Shown in pieces: positions 23,168-29,790 of a stretch of DNA of 31,259 nt. Source of the stretch: an uncultured Campylobacter sp. (GTDB lineage: Bacteria; Campylobacterota; Campylobacteria; Campylobacterales; Campylobacteraceae); contig UQCL01000018.1 in the NCBI GenBank assembly GCA_900539505.1, positions 1 through 31,259 of the forward strand, read 5' to 3'. Below the pieces are notes generated by a model. The model made no database searches. It saw only the letters and a list, made by a program, of their open reading frames with translations, and was not told where the DNA came from. The translations under genes were made by a program, and so were the position numbers. Every line of letters begins with the position of its first letter. The first letter of the stretch is position 1.

Positions 23168-23931
23168 GCGCCCGCTCCGCGCCGTTTCGCGCCGCAAAAT
23201 TCCGCACACTTCGTTGCAAATTCTGCGGCATCGTAAGCCCCGGGCTCTGCGCCGCAAAATTCCGCTTCGCCGAATTTTGTTGCAAAAAATACTGCGTTTT
23301 GCGGCGCGGTAAATTTAAAGGGCGTGGCGACGCAAAGGCTAGGACCGCGTCGCAACCCTTTTGCGGCGGCAAATTTTAAAAGCGCGCCATCGCGGAATTT
23401 TAGCCCGCCGAATTTTGCTTCGCTAAATTTCATTTTAAGCTCTAAATTTGGCGCCTGGAACTTCATCTCGTGAAATTTCGCGCCGTGAAATTTAGCCGCA
23501 TAAAATTTCGCAGTGCGAGTTAAAAAACCCGTCTCGCGCAATTCTGCTTTGTAAAATTTTACGCCACGTGCCCTAAATTTTGATTTGCAGAATTCCGTGC
23601 CACGAAAGTTCGTCCCTAAAAATCCTGTTCCGCAGGTCGTAAATTTCGCGCCATCAAATTTCTCGTCGTGAAATTTAAAATACGAGTGCCGTGATTGCCG
23701 AATTCGCCTCGTATGACGAAGCGTTTCATTGCAAAATTTAAAACCGCGAAGCGCGGCATCGTGCGCCCCGGGCTCTGCGCCGCAAAATTTCGTGCTACCG
23801 AATTTTGTTGCAAAAAATTCTGCGTTTTGCAGCGCGAAAAATTCAACGCCGCGCTTTCTAAATTTTTCCGAGCAAAATCCAGCGGCTGCGAAGCAGGCGT
23901 TAGAATTTGGGTTTTTGTAAGGCTTTCGCAC
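23164..23931 (-). CDS. AAATTT-rich ORF with five-residue F periodicity, between serS and nadD
   Basis: The 255-aa frame starts with GTG 7 nt after the serS stop and ends as GTGA with the nadD start, so it sits precisely in the operon. Residues about 90-185 show a five-residue rhythm with F at every fifth place (FLGTNFRGTEFCKSKF, AAKFHGAKFHEMKF, SEAKFGGLKF), recalling pentapeptide-repeat proteins but with F instead of L/F alternation and no A(D/N)LxX consensus. 15 AAATTT words occur in 768 bp. An 84-bp direct repeat lies near its two ends, in the same frame. No ribosome site is obvious. It could be a true repeat protein or a by-product of word amplification. Confidence 0.5.
   Translation of the reverse strand: MRKPYKNPNSNACFAAAGFCSEKFRKRGVEFFALQNAEFFATKFGSTKFCGAEPGAHDAALRGFKFCNETLRHTRRIRQSRHSYFKFHDEKFDGAKFTTCGTGFLGTNFRGTEFCKSKFRARGVKFYKAELRETGFLTRTAKFYAAKFHGAKFHEMKFQAPNLELKMKFSEAKFGGLKFRDGALLKFAAAKGLRRGPSLCVATPFKFTAPQNAVFFATKFGEAEFCGAEPGAYDAAEFATKCAEFCGAKRRGAGA
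23225..23308 (-). repeat. 84-bp direct repeat, copy near the 3' end of the ORF
   Basis: It runs from GCGGCATCGTAAGCCCCGGG to TGCGTTTTGCGGCGCG (plus-strand reading) and matches 23753-23836 without gaps, with about ten mismatches by eye. The 528-nt spacing is a multiple of 3, so both copies encode similar peptides (QNAVFFATKFGEAEFCGAEP and QNAEFFATKFGSTKFCGAEP). Confidence 0.85.
23753..23836 (-). repeat. 84-bp direct repeat, copy near the 5' end of the ORF
   Basis: Partner of 23225-23308. It runs from GCGGCATCGTGCGCCCCGGG to TGCGTTTTGCAGCGCG. The shared core includes CCCCGGGCTCTGCGCCGCAA and CGAATTTTGTTGCAAAAAAT. Confidence 0.85.
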
Positions 23932-23938
23932 GGGCCGC

Positions 23939-25189
23939 CTACATATATTTTTCTAAAACGCGCGGAATTTCGATGCTGCCGTCCTTGCGCTGGTAGTTTT
24001 CCATCACCGCGATCAGCGTGCGGCCGACTGCGAGCGAGGAGCCGTTTAGCGTGTGAACGAGGCTGTTTTTCTTGCCGTCTTTGAAGCGGATCTTGGCTCT
24101 GCGCGCCTGAAAATCGCGGCAGTTGCTGATCGAGCTGATCTCTCTGTATTGGCTCTGCCCCGGCAGCCAAACCTCCAAATCCACGGTTTTTGCGGCGCTA
24201 AAGCCCAGATCGCCGCTGCAAAGCAGCATGTGTCTGTGCGGAAGGCCTAGGCTAGCTAACAGATCGCTCGCGCACGAAATCATCTCCTCAAGCATCTTTG
24301 CGCTATCCTCTGGGCGCGTGATGGCGACGAGCTCGACCTTTTCGAACTGGTGCTGGCGGATCATGCCGCGCGTATCGCGCCCCGCCGAGCCCGCTTCCTT
24401 GCGAAAGCAGTGGCTGTAGCTGGTGAGCTTGATCGGTAGCTCCTCGCTGCGTAAAATTTCATCGTTAAAGAGATTCGTCGCCGTAACCTCGCTCGTAGGG
24501 ATGAGGTAGAGGTTCTGCTCCTCGTCGTCAACGCGGTATAGATCGTCTTTAAATTTAGGCAGCTGACCCGTGCCGTAGAGGATCTGATCGCGCACCAAAA
24601 ACGGCATATTTACGAGCTCGAAACCGCGTGAGTTATTAAATTCTATCATGTAATTGATGAGAGCCATATTCAGCTTCGCGCCAAGACCTCGGATCGCTGT
24701 GAAGCGGCTGCCGCTGAGTTTTACGCCGCGCTCGAAATCAAGCCATCCCAGCGCCTCGCCGAGCTCGAAGTGCTGCTTGGGCGCAAAGTCAAACGTGCGC
24801 GGCTGCAGCACCTTTTTGATACAGACGTTTTCGCTCTCGTCCGCGCCGATCGGCACGTCGTCGTCGATGATATTCGGCACGCACGCGGCGATCGCCTCTA
24901 GGCTCTGCTCGCGCTCGTTTACGAGCTCGCTTAGGCTTTGGATCTTTTGCTTGTTTTCCTCAAGCTGCGATTTTAGCGCGCCTATGTCTTTGCCCTCTCG
25001 CGCGGCGAGGCCAAGTTCCTTGCTCTTTGCGTTTTGCACGGCTTGAAGGTTTTCAAGATCGCTCTTTTTGGATTTTAGCTCGTTGTAGGCATCTAGCAGC
25101 GTTTGCAGGGTCTGCGGCGGGACTTTTTTAGCGATGAGTTTTTTATTAAATTCGTCGAAATTCGTCTCTATAAGTTTTAAATTTATCAT
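23939..25189 (-). CDS. serS: Seryl-tRNA synthetase
   Basis: SerS charges tRNA-Ser. The 416-aa product has the N-terminal antiparallel coiled coil that grips the tRNA (about residues 30-105) and the class II motifs: motif 2 in FRKEAGSAGRDTRGMIRQHQF and motif 3 in NGSSLAVGRTLIAVMENYQ. TSEVTATNLFNDEIL also matches the family. Length is normal and AAATTT is sparse (two or three copies in 1.25 kb), as expected for a conserved gene. It heads the minus-strand unit serS-ORF-nadD-rsfS-NSS transporter. Confidence 0.97.
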   Translation of the reverse strand: MINLKLIETNFDEFNKKLIAKKVPPQTLQTLLDAYNELKSKKSDLENLQAVQNAKSKELGLAAREGKDIGALKSQLEENKQKIQSLSELVNEREQSLEAIAACVPNIIDDDVPIGADESENVCIKKVLQPRTFDFAPKQHFELGEALGWLDFERGVKLSGSRFTAIRGLGAKLNMALINYMIEFNNSRGFELVNMPFLVRDQILYGTGQLPKFKDDLYRVDDEEQNLYLIPTSEVTATNLFNDEILRSEELPIKLTSYSHCFRKEAGSAGRDTRGMIRQHQFEKVELVAITRPEDSAKMLEEMISCASDLLASLGLPHRHMLLCSGDLGFSAAKTVDLEVWLPGQSQYREISSISNCRDFQARRAKIRFKDGKKNSLVHTLNGSSLAVGRTLIAVMENYQRKDGSIEIPRVLEKYM

Positions 25190-25222
25190 TTTCTGCCTCT
25201 TTTTGGTAATTTAAATTGCGAC

Positions 25223-25228
25223 ATTTTA
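25223..25228 (-). promoter_or_regulatory. Probable -10 box of serS
   Basis: Minus-strand TAAAAT in TTGGTTAAAATGTCGC, 34 nt before the serS ATG, in the AT-rich divergent gap shared with nikK. Confidence 0.4.
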
Positions 25229-25293
25229 ACCAAAGTTTGCTTTAAATACTCAAAATAAACCCACATTTAAGCAATACGGATGAAAAAAAGTGA

Positions 25294-25299
25294 TACAAT
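25294..25299 (+). promoter_or_regulatory. Probable -10 box of the nik operon
   Basis: TACAAT in GTGATACAATGCCG lies 31 nt before the nikK ATG, and the candidate NikR site starts 5 nt downstream of it. Confidence 0.5.
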
Positions 25300-25303
25300 G
25301 CCG

Positions 25304-25328
25304 TAATATTTTATTATGAAAGGTATTA
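25304..25328 (+). promoter_or_regulatory. Candidate NikR operator upstream of nikK
   Basis: TAATA, 15 nt, TATTA (extended to GTAATA/TATTAC, 25303-25329) matches the TRWYA-N15-TRWYA pattern that I recall for Helicobacter NikR. It lies between the -10 box and the nikK ATG, where binding would block transcription when nickel is plentiful. AT-rich DNA makes chance matches possible. Confidence 0.45.
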
Positions 25329-25329
25329 C

Positions 25330-26079
25330 ATGAAGGCAAAATTTGCTTTTTTAGGAATTTTCGCGGCGAGCCTTGCGTTCGCGCATTTCGGCGTTCTTAC
25401 AACGGATAAAAATGTCGTAGAGGATCAAAAAGACGCTACTTTAAAGCTAAATTTGGAATTCTCCCATCCGTTTTTGCAGGAGTCTATGAATCTACAAAAG
25501 CCCGCAGAATTCGGCGTTTTTATTGATGGTGAGAAAAAATCGCTCCTAGGTAGCCTAAAAGAGCAGAAAAAGGGTGAAAATTCCTATTTTGCGGCGGATT
25601 TTAAAGCTGACAAGCCATCGCTTTTGGCGTTTTATTTCGATCCCAAACCCTATGCCGAGCCGGCCGAGCGCAAGATGATCCGCCATATCACCAAAACTTA
25701 CGTCGATGCTTACGGCGCGGGCGAAGGCTGGGATAAGCCGCTCGGGCTAGAGGCGGAGATCGTACCGCTCGTGCGGCCTTATGCGCTGTATGCGGGCGAG
25801 ATATTTAGCGGAGTTTTTTTATTGCACGGAAGGCCCGTCCCGGGCGCGGACGTGGAGATCGAGCTATATAACGATAAAGGCTACAAAGCCCCTAGCGAGG
25901 CGCATGTCACGCAGGTCGTTAAAACTAACGGCGCGGGCGAGTTTAGCTTCGTGATGCCGGTTGCCGGCTGGTGGGGCTTTGCGGCTCTTAGCGAGGAGGA
26001 GGCCGCCAAAGGAAGCGAGCAGCCCGTAAACGAGCTGGGAGCCGTGCTTTGGATCAAAGCAGACGAGTTGAAAAAGTAG
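25330..26079 (+). CDS. nikK: NikK, periplasmic DUF4198 component of the nickel ECF transporter
   Basis: NikK is an accessory periplasmic protein of the NikMLKQO nickel uptake system in epsilon- and deltaproteobacteria. The 249-aa product has a signal peptide ending SLAFA before HFGVLTTDKNVVEDQ, so the mature protein would begin with His, a possible nickel ligand. The DUF4198 body follows (LNLEFSHPFLQESMNLQKP, FYFDPKPYAEPAERKMIRHITK, PYALYAGEIFSGVFLLHGRPVPGADVEIELYN) and ends with GWWGFAAL. It is the first gene of the nickel operon, behind a -10 box and candidate NikR site. Confidence 0.88.
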   Translation: MKAKFAFLGIFAASLAFAHFGVLTTDKNVVEDQKDATLKLNLEFSHPFLQESMNLQKPAEFGVFIDGEKKSLLGSLKEQKKGENSYFAADFKADKPSLLAFYFDPKPYAEPAERKMIRHITKTYVDAYGAGEGWDKPLGLEAEIVPLVRPYALYAGEIFSGVFLLHGRPVPGADVEIELYNDKGYKAPSEAHVTQVVKTNGAGEFSFVMPVAGWWGFAALSEEEAAKGSEQPVNELGAVLWIKADELKK

Positions 26080-26091
26080 CGGAGCGGCTCG

Positions 26092-26871
26092 GTGAGATCT
26101 CTTTTTTCGGGTAAGATTTGCACCGCTGCGGATAAATTTAAATTTACGCTTTGGCAGGGCTTTGAAATTTTATTTTCGCGCGTTTTGATTTTGAGCGTAG
26201 AATTTCCAGCAAATTCTGCGGCTAAAATTTTACGGGGCAGAATTTTGTCGTTTCGCACCCGCGCGCAGTCTGCGTCTCGAGGTTTGATTAAAACTTTACG
26301 GAGCAGAATTTCGCTGAGTAAAATTTTAAGTAACGTAGCTCTGCTGCGTGGAATTTTGCTCGGTAGAAATCCGCTCTTAGTAGCTTCGAGCCGTAAAATT
26401 TCACATCCGTGGATTTATGAGCGTAAAATACCTGCGCGCAAAATTTCGTTTTTTGAAATTTTGCAAGCCCTGCCTTTTAAAATTTCGCAGGTCCTATTTT
26501 GCCGCGCAAGCACCGCACCAAGATCGCTCGGAGCTTTAAATTTTGCGTCGCAAAATCCATTTGCCGCTCCTGCAAATGTAGCAAACGAAAATTCTTGCGC
26601 CGTGCGAGCCGTAAAATTTATCAAATTTGCCGGTTCCGTAAGCGGTTCCGAGACCGCTCCGAGTCTTACGCTAACAGCTGCCGCAAATAGGACGCAAGCC
26701 GCGAGTTTTACAGCCGCAAATTTTGCCGCGATTAAAGCCATAAAAGCAAGATCTGTAGCAATCAAAGCAATGATCGCAAAGGTCGCAAATGCCTTAAATT
26801 TAGCTAGCTCCCGCGTTTTTGCGCGTCTAAAAAACGGGAGCGATTTAAAGGAGGCGAGCCGTGCACATTAG
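26092..26871 (+). CDS. AAATTT-rich low-complexity ORF between nikK and nikM
   Basis: The 259-aa frame starts with GTG 12 nt after nikK, with GGAG at 26081, and ends 11 nt inside nikM. The DNA holds 14 AAATTT words in 780 bp, mostly read as KIL/KIS/EIL. The product is basic and rich in Ala, Ser, Lys, Arg and Ile, with no recognisable domain, signal peptide or clear membrane segment. NikK and NikM genes are normally adjacent. It is the third example in this window of such an ORF lodged between operon partners, with similar length and the same word density. Confidence 0.5.
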   Translation: MRSLFSGKICTAADKFKFTLWQGFEILFSRVLILSVEFPANSAAKILRGRILSFRTRAQSASRGLIKTLRSRISLSKILSNVALLRGILLGRNPLLVASSRKISHPWIYERKIPARKISFFEILQALPFKISQVLFCRASTAPRSLGALNFASQNPFAAPANVANENSCAVRAVKFIKFAGSVSGSETAPSLTLTAAANRTQAASFTAANFAAIKAIKARSVAIKAMIAKVANALNLASSRVFARLKNGSDLKEASRAH

Positions 26872-27460
26872 CGAAGGAGTTTTGAGCGCGCCCGTGCTGC
26901 TTGCCGGCTGGGCGGTTACGGCGCCTGCGGTAGCGGCGATTTTATGGCGCGTAAGGCAGTCTGAGATCCCTAGGATCGCATGTTTTAGCGCACTATTTTT
27001 CGTCGCATCTTTTGTACACCTGCCCGTGGGCGTCAGCTCCATGCACCTGATGCTAAGCGGGCTCGTGGGCGCGTTTTTGGGCTCGCGCGCGATCTTGGCG
27101 ATTTTCGTTGCGCTTTTTTTGCAAGGGGTGTTTTTCGGCTTCGGAGGGCTTAGCGTACTCGGCGTAAATACCGCAGTCATTGGCTTTCCAGCGGTTTTGG
27201 GCGGGCTCTTTGCCGCCGCCGCAAAAGCGCAAGAGCTAAAAGTGCGCACGCAAAAAATTTATTTATTTTTGGCGGGTTTCGTGCCGATCGTCTGCTCGAT
27301 GCTGCTTCTTGATCTCGTGCTTTTCATCAGCGGGCGGGAGTTTTTTGCTATCGCGACGCTCATCTCGCTCGAAGGTGCAATTCTAGCTGTTTTGGAAGGG
27401 ATCATCACTCTTTTTGCGCTTAGCTTTATTACGAAATTTTACGGCGGGCAGAGGCGATGA
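26861..27460 (+). CDS. nikM: NikM, substrate-binding membrane component of the nickel ECF transporter
   Basis: NikM (CbiM family) is the S component that binds Ni(II). The 199-aa product starts MHISEGVLSAPVLL; the amino end and H2 form part of the metal site in the family, with further His in FVHLPVGVSSMHLMLSG (H53, H62). Seven membrane helices are expected, and GVNTAVIGFPAVLGG is typical. The start is GTG (26861) behind AAAGGAGGCGAG, a strong ribosome site. Nickel rather than cobalt is inferred from the NikK and NikL partners. Confidence 0.9.
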   Translation: MHISEGVLSAPVLLAGWAVTAPAVAAILWRVRQSEIPRIACFSALFFVASFVHLPVGVSSMHLMLSGLVGAFLGSRAILAIFVALFLQGVFFGFGGLSVLGVNTAVIGFPAVLGGLFAAAAKAQELKVRTQKIYLFLAGFVPIVCSMLLLDLVLFISGREFFAIATLISLEGAILAVLEGIITLFALSFITKFYGGQRR

Positions 27461-28098
27461 GAGCACTATTTTTCTTAACGGTTTTGATCTCTTTTGCATT
27501 TTCGCATGCGCTTCATCTTTTCGCGACGCAAGAGGGCGATAGAGTGGCGATTTATAGCTATTTTTATAAAAATTCTCCCTGCATGGAGTGCGAAGTTTTA
27601 ATCAGTGTGGACGGGCGCGAAATTTTGCGCACTAGGACCGATAAAGAGGGACTTGCGAGCATAAAGATCCCAGCTAAAAATTTTACTATTCAAATTTACG
27701 GAGGCGCGGGACACAGCGCGCGGATGGAATTTAGCGCCGAGAACTTTACGCCGCAAAATTCCGGTGGCTCCGGGAATTCTACGCCGCGAAATTCTGACAC
27801 TTCTGAAAAACCTGTGCCGCAAAATTTGAACGTCGCTAAAAATCCCGTACCCAAAGACAGCGCGTCCGAAAATATCGCGTCGAAAGACAGTACTCCTGAA
27901 GATAAAATTTCAAGCGCTTCCGAGCCTTTGGAAAATTCCGCCTCGCAAAGCATCTTGCCAAAAGAAAGCCCCAAGAGCGATATTAGGAGCATGGCGTTTC
28001 AAAGCCAGTCCGCCGAGGCGCCTAAAATCGCGCTTTGTTTGGCCTTGATTTTCGGCTTTTTTGGCTTAATGTGGCTAGCGAAAAGAGCGCGCAAATGA
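27457..28098 (+). CDS. nikL: NikL, membrane-anchored periplasmic component with expanded linker
   Basis: NikL pairs with NikM in the NikKL-type systems. The 213-aa product has a signal sequence (MRALFFLTVLISFAFSHA) and a small beta domain with CMEC (C42, C45) and VDGREILRTRTDKEG. It ends with a C-terminal membrane helix IALCLALIFGFFGLMWLAKR with a positive tail. Between them, residues 96-189 form a disordered Ser/Pro/Asn/Glu-rich linker (NSGGSGNSTPRNSDTSEKPV, ENIASKDSTPEDKISSASEP) like the insertions in NadD and ThiE. It overlaps nikM by ATGA and nikQ by ATGA. Confidence 0.82.
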   Translation: MRALFFLTVLISFAFSHALHLFATQEGDRVAIYSYFYKNSPCMECEVLISVDGREILRTRTDKEGLASIKIPAKNFTIQIYGGAGHSARMEFSAENFTPQNSGGSGNSTPRNSDTSEKPVPQNLNVAKNPVPKDSASENIASKDSTPEDKISSASEPLENSASQSILPKESPKSDIRSMAFQSQSAEAPKIALCLALIFGFFGLMWLAKRARK

Positions 28099-28742
28099 GC
28101 CCCGCCGTATCACTGCTCGCGTTTTTCATCTTCAGCTTCGGCGTCGGACTTAGCGGGCAGCTTTACGCGGCGTTTTTTGCCCCGCCGCTACTTCTTTTTG
28201 CGCTTAAAATTTCGATTGCGCGCGCGGTCTGCACAAGGCTTGCGGTATTAAATATCTTTGCTATTTTAAGCGCGTTAAGCCCCGCCATAGTCGGCAACTA
28301 CGAGCTTGCGGGCGTGATATTTTTGCGCGCGAATTTGATAATGGCGTTTGCAATTTTGCTATTTTACGGCAAAGACGAATATTTTTTCGCGCGCGGATTT
28401 TACGGGCTCGGGCTCGGCGAAAAGCTAAGCGCTTTGGTGTATTGCTGTGGGCGATTCGTAAATTTTTTACGCTCGGATCTGGCGAGACTGCAAGCACTTT
28501 TGCGCATGCGCGGATTTGTAGGGACGAGCGGAATTTTTACTTATAAAATTTATGCGAATTTGATCGGGATTTTAGCGATTTCGGCACTTGAGCAAGCAAG
28601 AAATTTAAGCCTGGTGATGAGCGCGCGAGGGTTTTGCGGTAGGCTATTTTACGAATGTCGCGAGGGCTTGGGCGTCTCGGAGGCCTCGTTTTTGACGTTC
28701 GTGCTGACATGCGTATCTGTTAAAATCGGATCTATCTTATGA
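28095..28742 (+). CDS. nikQ: NikQ, energy-coupling T component of the nickel transporter
   Basis: NikQ (CbiQ/EcfT family) couples the ATPase to the S component. The 215-aa product has several membrane helices and the diagnostic cytoplasmic motif ALEQARNLSLVMSARGF, plus LARLQALLRMRGF; both Arg-Gly elements contact the ATPase. The ATG at 28095 is chosen because it forms the ATGA overlap with nikL seen at the other junctions; an earlier in-frame ATG at 28035 would run through nikL's membrane helix. It overlaps nikO by ATGA. Confidence 0.88.
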   Translation: MSPAVSLLAFFIFSFGVGLSGQLYAAFFAPPLLLFALKISIARAVCTRLAVLNIFAILSALSPAIVGNYELAGVIFLRANLIMAFAILLFYGKDEYFFARGFYGLGLGEKLSALVYCCGRFVNFLRSDLARLQALLRMRGFVGTSGIFTYKIYANLIGILAISALEQARNLSLVMSARGFCGRLFYECREGLGVSEASFLTFVLTCVSVKIGSIL

Positions 28743-29515
28743 GCTGCTCGCTTAAGGCGCTGGATTTAAGCGCTAAAAACGGCGAGCGAGAAATTTTTCG
28801 CGGCGTAAATTTGAGCGTAGGGCATAAGGAAAAAGTGGCGATCTTGGGCGCGAACGGGCAGGGCAAGACGAGCTTGCTTCAAATTTTGGGTGGCCTAAGG
28901 CAATGGGGCGAGGGCGAAATCGAGCTTTTCGGCGAGAAGCTTGAGTGTGTGGGGGATTTTATAAAATTTCGCCACGAGATCGGGTTTTTATTTCAAAACA
29001 GCGACGATCAATTCTTGTGCGCGAGCGTGTTTGAGGACGTCGCATTTAGCCTGCGTGCGCAAAATGAGCGGTTAAAACGAGCACAAAATGCGGAGAAAAG
29101 GCGTGGGATTTTTTCTAAATTTTTTGGTCGTAAGACGCAAATTTTAAGGCAGGGCAGCGAAAACGACCATCTAAAAAAGCTTGAAATTTTAAGCGAGGAG
29201 CAGATCGAGCGCAAGGCACTGAAGACGCTGCGACGCCTGGGAATCGAGCATCTGCGCGAGCGGGTGCCCTTTCATCTAAGCGGCGGCGAGAAAAAGCTAG
29301 TGGCGCTTGCGGGCGCGCTGGTGTGCGAGCCTAGGATACTGCTACTGGACGAGCCTACGACGGCGCTTGATGAGGCGATGCAGGAGCGCGTGGCGGGGAT
29401 TTTGGCGGAGCTTGACGTAAGCGAGATCATCGTTTCGCACGATAAAAGCTTCATCGATAAAATCGCAGATAAAATCTATTATTTGAAATCGGACGGCTTG
29501 TATGAAAGTCCATGA
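28739..29515 (+). CDS. nikO: NikO, ATPase of the nickel ECF transporter
   Basis: NikO powers nickel uptake. The 258-aa product has Walker A GANGQGKTS (37-45), Q-loop FLFQNSDDQF, signature LSGGEKKLVALAGAL, Walker B RILLLDEPTTALDE and H-loop IIVSHDKSFID. Between ASVFEDVAFSLR and RRLGIEHL there is a charged extra segment of about 40 residues (RLKRAQNAEKRRGIFSKFFG, KTQILRQGSENDHL), longer than the usual CbiO helical linker. The last about 50 nt of the gene are duplicated downstream. A nickel operon suggests NiFe hydrogenase or another nickel enzyme elsewhere in the genome. Confidence 0.92.
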   Translation: MSCSLKALDLSAKNGEREIFRGVNLSVGHKEKVAILGANGQGKTSLLQILGGLRQWGEGEIELFGEKLECVGDFIKFRHEIGFLFQNSDDQFLCASVFEDVAFSLRAQNERLKRAQNAEKRRGIFSKFFGRKTQILRQGSENDHLKKLEILSEEQIERKALKTLRRLGIEHLRERVPFHLSGGEKKLVALAGALVCEPRILLLDEPTTALDEAMQERVAGILAELDVSEIIVSHDKSFIDKIADKIYYLKSDGLYESP

Positions 29516-29571
29516 TAAAATCATAGATAAATTTATCGTTTAAAATCAAGAGGCTTGTATAAGTCCATAAT
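29467..29571 (+). repeat. Degenerate duplication of the nikO 3' end next to the tRNA gene
   Basis: The end of nikO from AGATAAAATC through GGCTTGTATGAAAGTCCAT (29467-29516) recurs as AGATAAATTTATC through GGCTTGTATAAGTCCATAAT (29525-29571), offset by about 58 nt. The second copy stops exactly at the tRNA 3' end. Confidence 0.75.
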
Positions 29572-29647
29572 GGCGACCCTTGCGGGATTTGAACCACGCG
29601 TTTTCGCACTGAGAATGCAACGTCCTGAGCCACTAGACGAAAAGGTC
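29571..29647 (-). tRNA. tRNA-Glu (anticodon CUC) with abnormal T stem
   Basis: Minus strand, 77 nt with encoded CCA. The acceptor GACCTTT/AAGGGTC, D stem GTCT/GGAC and anticodon stem TTGCA/TGCGA with loop TTCTCAG (anticodon CTC) all pair. The T arm reads GCGTGG-TTCAAAT-CCCGC: without the extra T it would be a perfect GCGGG/CCCGC stem. The gene thus has a one-base bulge. The tRNA may still work, may be decaying, or the T may be a sequencing error. Confidence 0.85.
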
Positions 29648-29657
29648 AAGAAGCCGC

Positions 29658-29663
29658 ATTATA
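29658..29663 (-). promoter_or_regulatory. -10 box of tRNA-Glu
   Basis: Minus-strand TATAAT in TCGCTATAATGCGG ends 10 nt before the tRNA 5' end, a typical tRNA promoter placement; the intact promoter argues that the tRNA gene was recently functional. Confidence 0.65.
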
Positions 29664-29790
29664 GCGACAAAAACAAAATTTTAGATAAAGTCATCATGAG
29701 TTTATTAGGCAGAAATTTTATATAGGTGAATTTTGCTAAATTATAATAAATTCTTAACTTGCCGATTAAATTGGCAATCTATACGATTGC

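Noticed and set aside
23164..23257. NadD starting at 23257
   Set aside because: The first 30 residues are Arg/Cys-rich out-of-frame reading of the upstream ORF; the nucleotide-binding motif starts directly at the GTG at 23167.
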